Shown here: in pieces, positions 42,671-50,767 of the stretch
Layout: every line of letters starts with the position of its first letter
Position numbering within the stretch: position 1 is the first letter of the stretch
Origin: a virus
IMG/VR virus record: IMGVR_UViG_3300037319_000172
Coordinates: 45,614-109,613 of that record
Length of the DNA stretch: 64,000 nucleotides
Direction: 5' to 3' (one strand)
Position numbers and translations under genes: made by a program
Notes under the pieces: generated by a model
Database searches by the model: none
Seen by the model: the letters and a program-made list of their open reading frames with translations, nothing else
Told to the model about the DNA's origin: nothing

Positions 42671-44647
42671 CTATTTTAAAGAAAGTTTATCTTCTCCTTT
42701 TTTATGTGAGATTGAATATGCTTTAGTTCCAATAATCATTGATTTATCAATTATAGCATCCGCTAAAATATCTTCAACATAATTTTGGACTGCTCTCTTA
42801 AGAGGACGTGCACCATATAAAGGATCGTATCCTTGTTCTGCTAAAAATCCTTTTGCTGCTTTATTTATTTTAATAGTATATCCTTGCTTGTCTAGTCTTT
42901 TTATTACTTTATTCAATTCAATATCTACAATTTTAATCATATCATCTCTTGTTAAAGAATCAAATAAAATCATATCATCTAATCTATTTAAGAATTCAGG
43001 TGCAAACTTGTTTTTAAGTTCTTTTCTGATAATAGTTTCAACATGTGATTTATTAGAAGCGATAGATGTTTTACTTTCAAATCCAATTCCTGCTCCAAAA
43101 TCTGATACTTTCTTAGCACCAACATTTGATGTCATTATAATAATTGTATTTGTAAAATCTACAGTTCTTCCTAGAGAATCAGTTAATCTACCTTCGTCTA
43201 AAACTTGTAATAAAGTATTGAATGTATCAGGGTGAGCTTTTTCAACCTCATCAAATAATACAACAGAATAAGGCTTACGTCTTACTGCTTCTGTTAATTG
43301 ACCACCAGATTCATGTCCAACATAACCAGGAGGAGATCCAATTAATTTACTTACATTAAACTTTTCTTGATATTCTGACATATCAATTCTAATAATAGAA
43401 TCTTCGTCTCCGAAATAATAATTAGCTAACGCTTTTACTGTTTCAGTTTTACCTACACCAGTTGGTCCGATAAACATAAAGGATCCTATTGGTTTTTTAG
43501 ATGAACTAACTCCAGTTCTAGATCTTTTAATTACTTTACATAAACCAGTAACTGCAGAATCTTGACCTATTATCATTTCTTTTAAATTAGCTTCCATATC
43601 CATAATGATTTGACTTTCGTCATCTGTCATTCTTGAAATTGGAATTCCAGTAGCATCAGATATTGTTTCTGCAATATCATCATAGGTTACCGGTCTTCTA
43701 TTGATTCGTAAATCATGTTGCCATTTTGTTACAGTCGCATCAATAGCATCTCTTTGCTTAATTTCAGCATCTCTGAATTTAGCAGCCTTTTCGTAGTCTT
43801 GTTCCTCAACAGCGTCTACTTTTTGTTGTTTAATTTCTTCAACTCTTTTTTCAGACTCTTTAATATGTTCTGGCATTTTAACCTGAGCTAAATGTACTTT
43901 AGCGCCAGCTTCATCCATTAAATCAATTGCTTTATCTGGTAATTCTCTAGAAGTAACATATCTATCTGATAATTCAACACAAGCTTTAAGAGCTTCTTCA
44001 GTATATTCAACAGCATGATATTCTTCGTAGTTTCCTTTAATTCTATTTAATATCTCAATAGAATCCTCAATTGAAGGTGGATCAATAAAAACTTCTTGGA
44101 ATCTTCTAGTAAGAGCTCCGTCAGTTTCTATGTTTTCTCTATATTCATCTAATGTAGTTGCACCAATACATTGTACCTGTCCTCTCGCAAGGGCTGGTTT
44201 TAAAATGTTACTAGCATCTAATGAACCACTAACCCCTCCAGCTCCGACTAAAGTATGTATCTCATCAATAAATACTATAATGTCTGGATTTGATTTTAAT
44301 TCATCAACTATCTTTTTCATTCTTTCTTCAAACTCTCCACGATATTTCGTACCTGCAACAATTGTCGCCATGTTTAAAGATATTATCTTTTTATTAGTAA
44401 GAGTCATCGCAACTTTCTTATCTACGATTCTTTGAGCGATTGCTTCTACTAGTGCAGTTTTACCTACACCAGGATCTCCTAATATAATAGGGTTGTTTTT
44501 CTTTCTTCGAGAAAGTATTTGACAAATCCTATAAACTTCTTTGTCTCTTCCAATAATTGGATCTAATTTACCTGCCGCAGCAGCTGCAGTTAAGTCTTCT
44601 CCGAACTGGTCAATTAATGGGGTCTTAACTTGTTTCTTATTTGCCAT
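42671..44647 (-). CDS. ClpC/ClpA-type AAA+ unfoldase without N-domain
   Basis: The 658-residue protein has two AAA+ modules. The first P-loop is ILGDPGVGKTALVE, the second FIGPTGVGKTETVK, with Walker B motifs IIVFIDEIH and SVVLFDEVEKAH. The first 35 residues replace the usual Clp N-domain. The linker has a UVR-like segment (AVEEQDYEKAAKFRDAEIKQ). Residues 521-523 are IGF, in the loop GAGIGFESKTS, which docks to ClpP in ClpA/ClpC/ClpX. ClpB lacks it. The enzyme probably feeds unfolded proteins to the phage or host ClpP. Confidence 0.88.
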   Translation of the reverse strand: MANKKQVKTPLIDQFGEDLTAAAAAGKLDPIIGRDKEVYRICQILSRRKKNNPIILGDPGVGKTALVEAIAQRIVDKKVAMTLTNKKIISLNMATIVAGTKYRGEFEERMKKIVDELKSNPDIIVFIDEIHTLVGAGGVSGSLDASNILKPALARGQVQCIGATTLDEYRENIETDGALTRRFQEVFIDPPSIEDSIEILNRIKGNYEEYHAVEYTEEALKACVELSDRYVTSRELPDKAIDLMDEAGAKVHLAQVKMPEHIKESEKRVEEIKQQKVDAVEEQDYEKAAKFRDAEIKQRDAIDATVTKWQHDLRINRRPVTYDDIAETISDATGIPISRMTDDESQIIMDMEANLKEMIIGQDSAVTGLCKVIKRSRTGVSSSKKPIGSFMFIGPTGVGKTETVKALANYYFGDEDSIIRIDMSEYQEKFNVSKLIGSPPGYVGHESGGQLTEAVRRKPYSVVLFDEVEKAHPDTFNTLLQVLDEGRLTDSLGRTVDFTNTIIIMTSNVGAKKVSDFGAGIGFESKTSIASNKSHVETIIRKELKNKFAPEFLNRLDDMILFDSLTRDDMIKIVDIELNKVIKRLDKQGYTIKINKAAKGFLAEQGYDPLYGARPLKRAVQNYVEDILADAIIDKSMIIGTKAYSISHKKGEDKLSLK

Positions 44648-44658
44648 ATTTCTAATTA

Positions 44659-44667
44659 ATATTTATA
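44659..44667 (-). promoter_or_regulatory. Late-promoter-like box TATAAATAT
   Basis: This exact box on the minus strand lies 11 bases before the ClpC-like gene, downstream of a terminator. Confidence 0.4.
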
Positions 44668-44707
44668 AGTATTATAATGGTTTAAATGGTTTTGTTTCGG
44701 CATTTTA

Positions 44708-44738
44708 TAAAAAAAAAGAGCTAGTTTTAAGCTAGCTC
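44708..44738 (-). terminator. Intrinsic terminator
   Basis: On the minus strand GAGCTAG and CTAGCTC arms enclose 7 bases and are followed by nine or more T. It closes the unit with genes 44815-45817. Confidence 0.82.
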
Positions 44739-44814
44739 CAGTTTTATAAAATATATGTTGATATTGTATGCACGCAATTAAAGTGAATTGCTTTCGTTCT
44801 AATTATATATCCTT

Positions 44815-45036
44815 TTAAAAATTGACAGATCGCATAGTACAACTTGGGCATAATACTGCATTTGTCTGTTCAGTAACTTCAGTCCACTCTTTACAATCAC
44901 TGTTTCCGTCTTCAGGTGCAAAATCAGAATATTTACTAAGTGATCTTTTAGAGTTTTGACAAATCATAGAGATAGAAGCACTTCCATTTTCTCTAGTTGT
45001 CTTTTTAGTTTTCCAGTTATTATTAGTTTTAGCCAT
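44815..45036 (-). CDS. Small protein with Cys residues
   Basis: The 73-residue protein is basic at its N-terminus (MAKTNNNWKTKKTTRENGSAS) and contains four Cys, including ISMICQNSKRS and LCPSCTMRS. They could form a zinc site. No family is recognised. It is last in a three-gene unit that ends at the terminator 44708-44738. Confidence 0.55.
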   Translation of the reverse strand: MAKTNNNWKTKKTTRENGSASISMICQNSKRSLSKYSDFAPEDGNSDCKEWTEVTEQTNAVLCPSCTMRSVNF

Positions 45037-45047
45037 ATTTATTTTAT

Positions 45048-45599
45048 TTAATTATTAATTATATTATTGTAACACTCTTTTATAATTATAGCATCCCATA
45101 GTGCATTATGTTTTTGTAATTCTTCTTTGGTTCCAGCACGTGCTAGTTTCTCTCTAGATATATCAGGATCGATCCCTTTAATTTTAAGTAAGGTACATAA
45201 GTCGAAAGGTATATAATATACATTTTTAGGAATATTAAAAGCATGACCGAACATCTCATTAAAAAGAACCCAATCATATGCTAAACAATCGCTCCACATT
45301 TCAACTTCATTAAATTGCTTAAGCCATTTTTCTAGAGTATATTTTATTAACTCAGTGCTTCCATACATTTCAGTATAATCACCATTATTCCAAAAGAGAT
45401 CAGTTCCTGTTTTATTGTGAAATTTTAGATTTTTAATAACATTTGTTTGTAACCAATCATCGATCTGTGTTACATCATAATCAGTAAATTCAGCGTAAAA
45501 TGTTTTTCCGCATTCTGAAATAATTCCAATACTTATTAAAGTTGTTTTTTGATGGAGTCCTGTAAACTCAGTATCAAAAAATAATTTTGTTTTCGGCAT
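45048..45599 (-). CDS. DEDDh-type 3'-5' exonuclease/exoribonuclease (Rv2179c-like)
   Basis: The 183-residue protein has the DEDDh motifs: Exo I LFFDTEFTGLHQK, Exo II WSDCLAYDWVLFNEM, Exo III KHNALWDAIIIKECY with the His-x4-Asp form. Size and motif spacing fit the small Rv2179c-like 3'-5' exoribonucleases often found in phages. It might trim RNA or single-stranded DNA. Together with the DEDDy enzyme at 19476 it gives the window two different 3'-5' exonucleases. Confidence 0.8.
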   Translation of the reverse strand: MPKTKLFFDTEFTGLHQKTTLISIGIISECGKTFYAEFTDYDVTQIDDWLQTNVIKNLKFHNKTGTDLFWNNGDYTEMYGSTELIKYTLEKWLKQFNEVEMWSDCLAYDWVLFNEMFGHAFNIPKNVYYIPFDLCTLLKIKGIDPDISREKLARAGTKEELQKHNALWDAIIIKECYNNIINN

Positions 45600-45610
45600 A
45601 TTTATTTTAT

Positions 45611-45817
45611 TTAATTGCTATAATGATCCCATTTATGTTTTCCACACTTACAAGTAGCATGTGATCCTTCTAATGAAACAAAACCAGTACATATCTTCGG
45701 TGTTATTCTGTCTATATTTTCGTTTGCAGAAATAAGCATCTCTATTAGTTGATACTTTTCCATAGTATCATACATTTTTACTTTTTCCTCATAAGTCATA
45801 TTTACAGTATGGTACAT
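45611..45817 (-). CDS. Small zinc-binding-like protein
   Basis: The 68-residue protein starts MYHTVNMTYEEKVKMYDTME; the ATG at residue 7 (MTYEEK) is an alternative start. The C-terminus has Cys/His residues in a finger-like order: CTGFVSLEGSHATCKCGKHK. No family is recognised. It precedes the exonuclease gene by 11 bases in one transcript. Confidence 0.55.
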   Translation of the reverse strand: MYHTVNMTYEEKVKMYDTMEKYQLIEMLISANENIDRITPKICTGFVSLEGSHATCKCGKHKWDHYSN

Positions 45818-45837
45818 TGTATTATTTTATTATTATA

Positions 45838-47207
45838 CTCCTTTATTACTGATTGTTTCAATAAAATGGGCAGCAAAACTTTAAGAAGACGTATCTAGGT
45901 GATTAATTGAAAGTTTTCACCTAAAAAAGTAAAAATTGACCTATTATTTTGTCTTCTTTGTCATTTACTGATTCTTATATTCCTTATTCTTCATTTGTTT
46001 CTATTTTTTGATTGTTTAGAGTTACTATTAGTACTTAGAGGGTTCTATGAGTGGTTAAAAATTTTTATTTTCACAACATACAATTAATTCCACCTTCATC
46101 ATTTAATCCTTTAAAGTCTAAAGTAGTTTAAAGTAATTAATACGTGTTAAAGTCGGGGAAAATAATTTCCAGTCACATTCATTAATCAAAAAAACCCAAA
46201 AACCCAAATCCATACCAACACCAAAATTGTAGGGCGGAGCCCAAAGGGACCCCTTAAGAACCTTTGACAATTGGAATATCTGAAGAGGTAAAAAACCCTG
46301 GGAGAAATATCCGTAGAGAAAATATCGGGGTCCCTTCCATTGCGCCGGGGAGCCGGGTCCCTTACTACACATTTACTACTGAATGACCTATTTAAAGTTC
46401 CACAGAGTTTGGGTGAAGATTGGGTTTTTTTATATTTCCCCTTCCTACCCTTATAAGATTCTCTCCCCTCTTAGTATTCAGAAGAGTATTCAATAGGATT
46501 ATTATTATATTATAAGACTAAGAGTTCTTGTAGTACGCCCCACCCCAATCTTTTTAGGGTACTTTCTTTTTGAGTTTGGTAAATTCTCTTTCTTTTTTAT
46601 TTGGAGTACTTAAAGTCTTAAAGTCATGTGAGTACTTAGAGTATGTGATCGCTTTAACCCACTGAGGTTGAGTGAGAGAACTTGTGAGTGGCCCTTCTCC
46701 CTCCCTACTCAACCTTCAAGCTTAAAGACATAACTTATACTCACAAGTATCAGATTTGTTTCATAATTATCGAAGTTTATTTATTAACAGTCTCCCCATC
46801 TCCAAGTCTTAGAGTACTTAGAGGATCTTGTAGAGTGTGTGCCAACCCGCTAACGGGGTACGGGTGGGCCTTCCTTCCCGGGAGAATTCGGGGGCACTGG
46901 TGGACATTGGATGCTAGGTTTTGTATCTTTATAGAATATCTGAACGGATTGGAAGGGGGATCCCCCAGAATACTCTGAGTCCGTCGAAGAGGGTAGAAGT
47001 AGTCGGATTTCCCGGGGAGCCAGATGGTGCCCATTCTACTAAGTGTTTTTTGATATATGTTTATTATTAATATTACTATAGTCCTTACCCCTCCCCCAGA
47101 GCTCCTACCTTAATTCAGGTTTTGACGGCTCTCAGATTCCAAGCCTAGCGCCGGCGGCTTGGAGCCTCCCAGGTCGCTATACTGCTCATGAGCCTTGGAG
47201 TGTCCGG
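45838..47207. other. 1.4-kb gene-free region with GC-rich islands and repeated AGTACTTAGAG motif
   Basis: No credible gene is seen on either strand; the frames at 46118-46372 and 46688-46978 give unlikely proteins. GC-rich islands in an otherwise A+T-rich genome are seen around 46210-46370, 46535-46560, 46840-46900, 46960-47035 and 47120-47225. The motif GTACTTAGAG occurs near 46033, 46631 and 46813, with a variant near 46606. A replication origin, packaging-related site or non-coding RNAs are possible uses. Confidence 0.6.
47138..47163. repeat. Strong hairpin TCCAAGCC / GGCTTGGA
   Basis: Two 8-base arms with a 10-base GC-rich loop lie 45 bases after the stop of the small gene ending at 47208. 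GGCTC/GAGCC flanks may extend the stem. No T-run follows on either strand, so it is not a typical terminator. Confidence 0.55.
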
Positions 47208-47363
47208 CTAGCGTTTGGCTTGTAGCGCGCGTTCTGCTTGCTTAGCATCGACTGCTTCTGAGTATTGCATGATTAGTCCTTGTAGGTCCGGGTGATATGG
47301 AGTCTTAAGCTTCATATTTAGTATCTGGGCTTGTAGTTCTTGTAGTTTGCTCTGGGTACTCAT
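47208..47363 (-). CDS. Small helical protein
   Basis: A short frame encodes 51 residues: it starts MSTQSKLQELQAQILNMKLK, continues TPYHPDLQGLIMQYSEAVDA and ends in a basic helix (KQAERALQAKR). Codon choice is natural and like the neighbouring early genes. It looks like a two-helix peptide, but no family is recognised. It is the last minus-strand gene of the early block. Confidence 0.6.
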   Translation of the reverse strand: MSTQSKLQELQAQILNMKLKTPYHPDLQGLIMQYSEAVDAKQAERALQAKR

Positions 47364-47492
47364 GGCTAATAGGATTTGTTTAGTTAGTATTGGGCCCTGT
47401 CAGTCTATTGACATAGAGCACTCTTATTGGTTACTGGTATTAATTACTATAGGCATTATATATCTGTCCCTCTCTGATAACCTCTATTGGCT

Positions 47493-47840
47493 CTAGTAGA
47501 ATGATGCTAGTAACCTTTGAGTATCTGTATGTGTTGCTACTCTGAATGAATCTTCTTGGACCTGTAGGTTCTTACTACCTTTATACTCCTTCTTAGCCAT
47601 TTGTATTGCAGCTTCTCTGGTAACTGCCTGGTTAGAGTTCCATCCGCCACCCTCGAAGTTAAAGTTCCAGGTTTTGTTAGAGGCTGTATACTCTAATAAG
47701 AATTGCTTTTCCTCTATAATAGGTAGGAGAGCTTCGTGTCCGGTTCCTTTCTTAACTACACTCTTTAAGGCTCTTACTTGTCTCTTTAGTAAGGCTGTTG
47801 CTTCTCGGTTTGCTTTCTTGGTCTTGATTCCGTCTATCAT
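47493..47840 (-). CDS. Early-region hypothetical protein
   Basis: The 115-residue protein has a basic helical first half (KTKKANREATALLKRQVRAL) and a second half with NKTWNFNFEGGGWNSNQAVT and REAAIQMAKKEYKGS. I do not recognise the family. It is directly controlled by the early-type promoter at 47851-47887, 10 bases before its start. Confidence 0.65.
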   Translation of the reverse strand: MIDGIKTKKANREATALLKRQVRALKSVVKKGTGHEALLPIIEEKQFLLEYTASNKTWNFNFEGGGWNSNQAVTREAAIQMAKKEYKGSKNLQVQEDSFRVATHTDTQRLLASFY

Positions 47841-47850
47841 GGTTACATCT

Positions 47851-47887
47851 ATTAGTTATATGTAAATATACACATTATTATTGATAT
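47851..47887 (-). promoter_or_regulatory. Early-type promoter
   Basis: On the minus strand this has ATATCAATAATAATGTG, the core TATATTTAC (47862-47870) and ATATAACTAAT. A GGGCCC hexamer lies just upstream. No palindrome is seen at 59 or 69 bp. Confidence 0.75.
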
Positions 47888-47918
47888 ATCGGGCCCTCGG
47901 GCTAAAAGTTATTAACAA

Positions 47919-48131
47919 TTACCTGGCATCACATACTAGGCCTATTCTCCAGGTCCAATCTCTCTTCTCACAGTATTCTATTGCTTGAGCTACTGTTTTG
48001 AGTTCTGGGTGCGAAACTACTTGTTCATTCTCTATATCCCATATCTCGTAGACATTTATAAACTTGTAGTAGTCTATTATAAACTTCTCCTTGGCTCCTA
48101 CATGTTCGTCTATGTATGCTTTGATTTTCAT
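47919..48131 (-). CDS. Early-region hypothetical protein
   Basis: The 70-residue protein starts MKIKAYIDEHVGAKEKFIID and has the middle section YEIWDIENEQVVSHPELKTV. It is a small alpha/beta protein with no recognised family. It is the second gene of a two-gene unit with 48143-48337, 11 bases apart. Confidence 0.6.
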   Translation of the reverse strand: MKIKAYIDEHVGAKEKFIIDYYKFINVYEIWDIENEQVVSHPELKTVAQAIEYCEKRDWTWRIGLVCDAR

Positions 48132-48142
48132 AGTGTTCTAAT

Positions 48143-48337
48143 TTAGTATTGTAACTGTCCGTGTGCATTCTCTAATACAAATCCAGAGTCGTCTGATAAT
48201 ATGTCCAATTCAGCGTCCGTGAGTTGTCTTCCCTTATAAGTTGCTGATGCGATGAATGCGTCGCAGAACTTTGGGTAATCGGACATATCTATGCCTTCTA
48301 CCTCTACGTTCGTTAATTGAGTCTTGTCTATTGTCAT
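48143..48337 (-). CDS. Early-region small conserved phage protein
   Basis: The 64-residue acidic protein reads VEVEGIDMSDYPKFCDAFIA, then YKGRQLTDAELDILSDDSGF. I know this pattern (DYPxFCDAxI.SA.Y.GR.LTD.ELD.L) from many uncharacterised phage and bacterial small proteins. Its promoter at 48351-48387 diverges from the plus-strand early block. Confidence 0.68.
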   Translation of the reverse strand: MTIDKTQLTNVEVEGIDMSDYPKFCDAFIASATYKGRQLTDAELDILSDDSGFVLENAHGQLQY

Positions 48338-48350
48338 AATGCTAGTATTT

Positions 48351-48387
48351 ATTAGTTATATGTAAATATACACAATATTATTGATAC
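48351..48387 (-). promoter_or_regulatory. Early-type promoter (minus side of divergent pair)
   Basis: On the minus strand this has TATCAATAATATTGTG, the core TATATTTAC (48362-48370) and ATATAACTAAT. A GGGCCC hexamer is adjacent. The shared palindrome at 48429-48441 is centred 69 bp from this core. Confidence 0.78.
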
Positions 48388-48428
48388 TTGGGCCCTCTTT
48401 TGGGTTTATTTTCATCAAAAGCGCTATT

Positions 48429-48441
48429 TATAATGATTATA
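48429..48441. promoter_or_regulatory. Palindrome TATAATGATTATA between divergent early promoters
   Basis: The centre at 48435 is 59 bp from the plus-strand core (48494) and 69 bp from the minus-strand core (48366), a 10-bp difference. It is a candidate shared operator. Confidence 0.7.
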
Positions 48442-48472
48442 AACTACAAATTGGTTGCAATTAAGTTGTTCT

Positions 48473-48511
48473 ATATCAATTAAAATGATTATATTTACTT
48501 ATAACTAATAA
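48473..48511 (+). promoter_or_regulatory. Early-type promoter
   Basis: ATATCAATTAAAATG, core TATATTTAC (48490-48498) and TTATAACTAATAA precede the gene at 48523. A TTG about 20 bases before the core could be the -33 element. Confidence 0.82.
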
Positions 48512-48522
48512 ATACATACAAA

Positions 48523-48945
48523 ATGAACAAATTAATCAACACCACCGGAATTCACACAGTTAACTACATCGACGGACGCACAGGATCTTTTCGTACTATT
48601 ACTAAATGTCGCGCAGGTTATATGACTTGTACGAACATCAGACCATTTGAAAACGATCGTGCTAACGAGAACAAAGAAGTCTTAATGACCGGATACAAGC
48701 GTAACACATTGCAAGCTATCGAATTTCAGCCAGAAGGATCAGACTACTGGTTAACTATATTCGCTAGAGTCGGTAAGACAATTAAACTAATCGACGAATC
48801 TATCCTAGTAGACTTAACAGTTGGTACTATCAACGGACTATGGGATAATACTAACTTAATGTGTATGCATCAATATAAAGCAGTTGGAGCTAAAACATGG
48901 GCCGATAAAGCCTTTACTATGAATGTAGAGGTTGAGGTTGCTTAA
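48523..48945 (+). CDS. Early-region hypothetical protein (beta-rich)
   Basis: The 140-residue protein is beta-rich: IHTVNYIDGRTGSFRTITKC, LQAIEFQPEGSDYWLTIFAR and ADKAFTMNVEVEVA. It looks like a small barrel or sandwich domain. No family is recognised. It is the first plus-strand gene of the early block, with its own promoter and a probable terminator (48963-48996). Confidence 0.65.
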   Translation: MNKLINTTGIHTVNYIDGRTGSFRTITKCRAGYMTCTNIRPFENDRANENKEVLMTGYKRNTLQAIEFQPEGSDYWLTIFARVGKTIKLIDESILVDLTVGTINGLWDNTNLMCMHQYKAVGAKTWADKAFTMNVEVEVA

Positions 48946-48962
48946 TACCTCTACTAAGGTTC

Positions 48963-48996
48963 CTATCTATAATCATTATAAATAGGAATCTTTTTT
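48963..48996 (+). terminator. A+T-rich terminator overlapping palindrome TATAATCATTATA
   Basis: TTCCTAT and ATAGGAA arms enclose the 13-bp palindrome (48968-48980) and are followed by TC and six T. It may end the 48523-48945 transcript, and the palindrome is also placed 59 bp upstream of the next promoter core (49029-49037). The two functions may be combined. Confidence 0.6.
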
Positions 48997-49010
48997 ACTT
49001 TAAATTGTTC

Positions 49011-49049
49011 TATATCAATTAAAATGATTATATTTACTTATAACTAATA
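49011..49049 (+). promoter_or_regulatory. Early-type promoter
   Basis: ATATCAATTAAAATG, core TATATTTAC (49029-49037) and TTATAACTAATA precede the gene at 49072. The palindrome centre (48974) is 59 bp upstream of the core centre (49033). Confidence 0.82.
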
Positions 49050-49071
49050 GATAAACACAAAAACACTAATT

Positions 49072-49362
49072 ATGAAAAAAGCACTTAGACACTACGAACA
49101 ATGGGCAATCACTGAAAGCTTACAATTTTTAAACTCTTACCTAGACGGTGTGAAGGTTCAAGATCAAACTATCTTATGTAGAGATATTGCAGATGAATTA
49201 GACCGGACCTATTCTGCTGTTAAGATCAGAGTTTTAGAAGTTCACAGAATCCTTACTGGTGAAAAAGACTTTCCAAACGTATCTCCTAACATGGTCGTAG
49301 CAGTATCACAAATATTAAAAGAACGTAACCTTTCTACGGGTAGAGCACAATTATTATTTTAA
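49072..49362 (+). CDS. Early-region protein with possible HTH/SANT-like fold
   Basis: The 96-residue protein has WAITESLQFLNSYLDG, then ILCRDIADELDRTYSAVKIR and VLEVHRILTGEKD. The pattern 'DIADELDRTYSAVKIRVLEV' resembles the third helix region of SANT/Myb-like or HTH folds (IA..L.RS..AV..R). A DNA-binding early regulator is a reasonable hypothesis, and it could be the factor for the palindromes nearby. Confidence 0.6.
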   Translation: MKKALRHYEQWAITESLQFLNSYLDGVKVQDQTILCRDIADELDRTYSAVKIRVLEVHRILTGEKDFPNVSPNMVVAVSQILKERNLSTGRAQLLF

Positions 49363-49415
49363 TTGAAACTTTTTAACTATTAACGGTATAATAATAAATC
49401 AAAACAAACTATATT

Positions 49416-50552
49416 ATGAGCATTCAAACACTATCTTCAAACCTTATTACTTTACGTAAACAAGAGAGCATCAACGCTCAATCTTTACGAAGAACCCTTC
49501 CTTTCCGCGATATCAATATGATTGACGAAAAAACTATTGAGTATAAAGGTACTCGCATTGAAATTACCAAACAAGCTTTTAAATCTTTACTTTCCCTAGT
49601 AGGTATGAGTCAGTCATTTGCTGATAAGTTTACAAAGCTGTTTAACCCTGATACTAAAGCACAATTCATTAATACTATGAAGAATGCAATGGCATCTAAT
49701 TCTGGTCGTCTCAGTAACGTTACTCTGGTTCTTAACCCTACTACTAAAGCGGTTATCTTATTTGGTAAAGAAGACAAACTTCAAATATCAAACGAGCAGA
49801 TGATTAATGTTGCTGAGAATATGATCGGTGATAGTTCTATGGGAGTTTCCCGATGGGCTACTGATCCTGCAACCGGTATCATTACTATCGACGCACACAA
49901 TCCTAATGCAGAATTCAAGATATTAGGTCTTAATGAAGAGGTCTTTACTGGAGGAGTTACATTCAAAAACAGTCCGATGAAAGGATTCGAAGTAATGCCA
50001 TACGTTAACAGACAATGGTGTACTAATGGACTTACTGCTTCTATAGCATCTGAGTCTTATCAATTACACTCTTTAGATAATAAGAACATGGAAGGGTTCT
50101 TCGAGAGTATGCAAGATCTACGTCGCAACAACTACGCACCGGAAGGATTCGCAGATAGAGTTCGTCAAGCAAATGCTACACCGGCTTCAATGCAAGAAAT
50201 GAGATTCGCTCATAACTTAATAGAGAAGCATGCCGGAGAAAGAGCAGAACAATGGATACCTCTACAAGAGAATATGAATCAATATAATAAAGCCGGATTC
50301 GAGATGATGTCAAACGATCAAATGAAGATGGCTAAGAGTAATCAATCAGTATGGAGTGTTATTAATGGTGTAACCCACTTTAGTACACACGGAGCTTCTA
50401 TTATTGATACTAACATGCAACACCATAACGAAGCAGAGATCCAAGCTCGTATTGGTAACCTATTAGGCAAAAAGTCTTTCGATCACGAAAACACGATGCC
50501 AAACCCATTCAGTTCTAATGAGCTTCTACAATCAGGAGCTATGATGAACTAA
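49416..50552 (+). CDS. DUF932-like phage protein
   Basis: The 378-residue protein resembles the DUF932/phage-plasmid-like family, where VNRQWCTNGLTASIASESYQ is a typical signature (CTNGL). It has IEYKGTRIEITKQAFKSLLS and a C-terminus rich in Asn/Met. Family members are found on phages and plasmids, with unclear function. It lacks its own early promoter (53-base gap, none seen) and is followed by two tandem terminators. Confidence 0.72.
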   Translation: MSIQTLSSNLITLRKQESINAQSLRRTLPFRDINMIDEKTIEYKGTRIEITKQAFKSLLSLVGMSQSFADKFTKLFNPDTKAQFINTMKNAMASNSGRLSNVTLVLNPTTKAVILFGKEDKLQISNEQMINVAENMIGDSSMGVSRWATDPATGIITIDAHNPNAEFKILGLNEEVFTGGVTFKNSPMKGFEVMPYVNRQWCTNGLTASIASESYQLHSLDNKNMEGFFESMQDLRRNNYAPEGFADRVRQANATPASMQEMRFAHNLIEKHAGERAEQWIPLQENMNQYNKAGFEMMSNDQMKMAKSNQSVWSVINGVTHFSTHGASIIDTNMQHHNEAEIQARIGNLLGKKSFDHENTMPNPFSSNELLQSGAMMN

Positions 50553-50580
50553 ATATAGTTTGATTTTATAATTATAAGTA

Positions 50581-50609
50581 AGGGTGGCGTTGTTTCCATC
50601 CTTTCTTTT
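50581..50609 (+). terminator. Terminator 1 of a tandem pair
   Basis: AGGGTGG-CGTTGTTT-CCATCCT, with one G-T pair, is followed by a T-rich tract (TTCTTTT). It lies 29 bases after the DUF932-like gene. Confidence 0.72.
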
Positions 50610-50619
50610 AGACAGAGTA

Positions 50620-50645
50620 AGGCTGGCGTAGTTTCCAGCCTTTCT
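50620..50645 (+). terminator. Terminator 2 of a tandem pair
   Basis: GGCTGG-CGTAGTTT-CCAGCC is followed by TTTCTT. Its stem and loop closely resemble those of terminator 1, which suggests a duplication. Confidence 0.75.
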
Positions 50646-50667
50646 TATGAAGTTCGGCCAGCCTATC

Positions 50668-50680
50668 TATAATCATTATA
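50668..50680 (+). promoter_or_regulatory. Palindrome TATAATCATTATA, candidate operator
   Basis: The centre (50674) is 59 bp upstream of the core centre (50733) of the next promoter. Confidence 0.7.
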
Positions 50681-50711
50681 AATTATAAATCAGTTGCCTT
50701 TAAATTGTCAG

Positions 50712-50750
50712 GTATCAATTAAAATGTTTATATTTACATATAACTAATAA
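50712..50750 (+). promoter_or_regulatory. Early-type promoter
   Basis: GTATCAATTAAAATG, core TATATTTAC (50729-50737) and ATATAACTAATAA precede the gene at 50768. Confidence 0.8.
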
Positions 50751-50767
50751 TCATTAAAACACCAATT

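Noticed and set aside
46118-46372. 84-residue minus-strand frame in the gene-free region
   Set aside because: Composition is unlike phage proteins here, there is no promoter or neighbour support, and it spans GC-rich islands and repeats.
46688-46978. 96-residue plus-strand frame in the gene-free region
   Set aside because: Unlikely residue content, no start context, and overlaps another unlikely frame on the opposite strand.
47138-47163. Intrinsic terminator
   Set aside because: The hairpin is strong, but no T-run follows on either strand; recorded as a structured repeat only.
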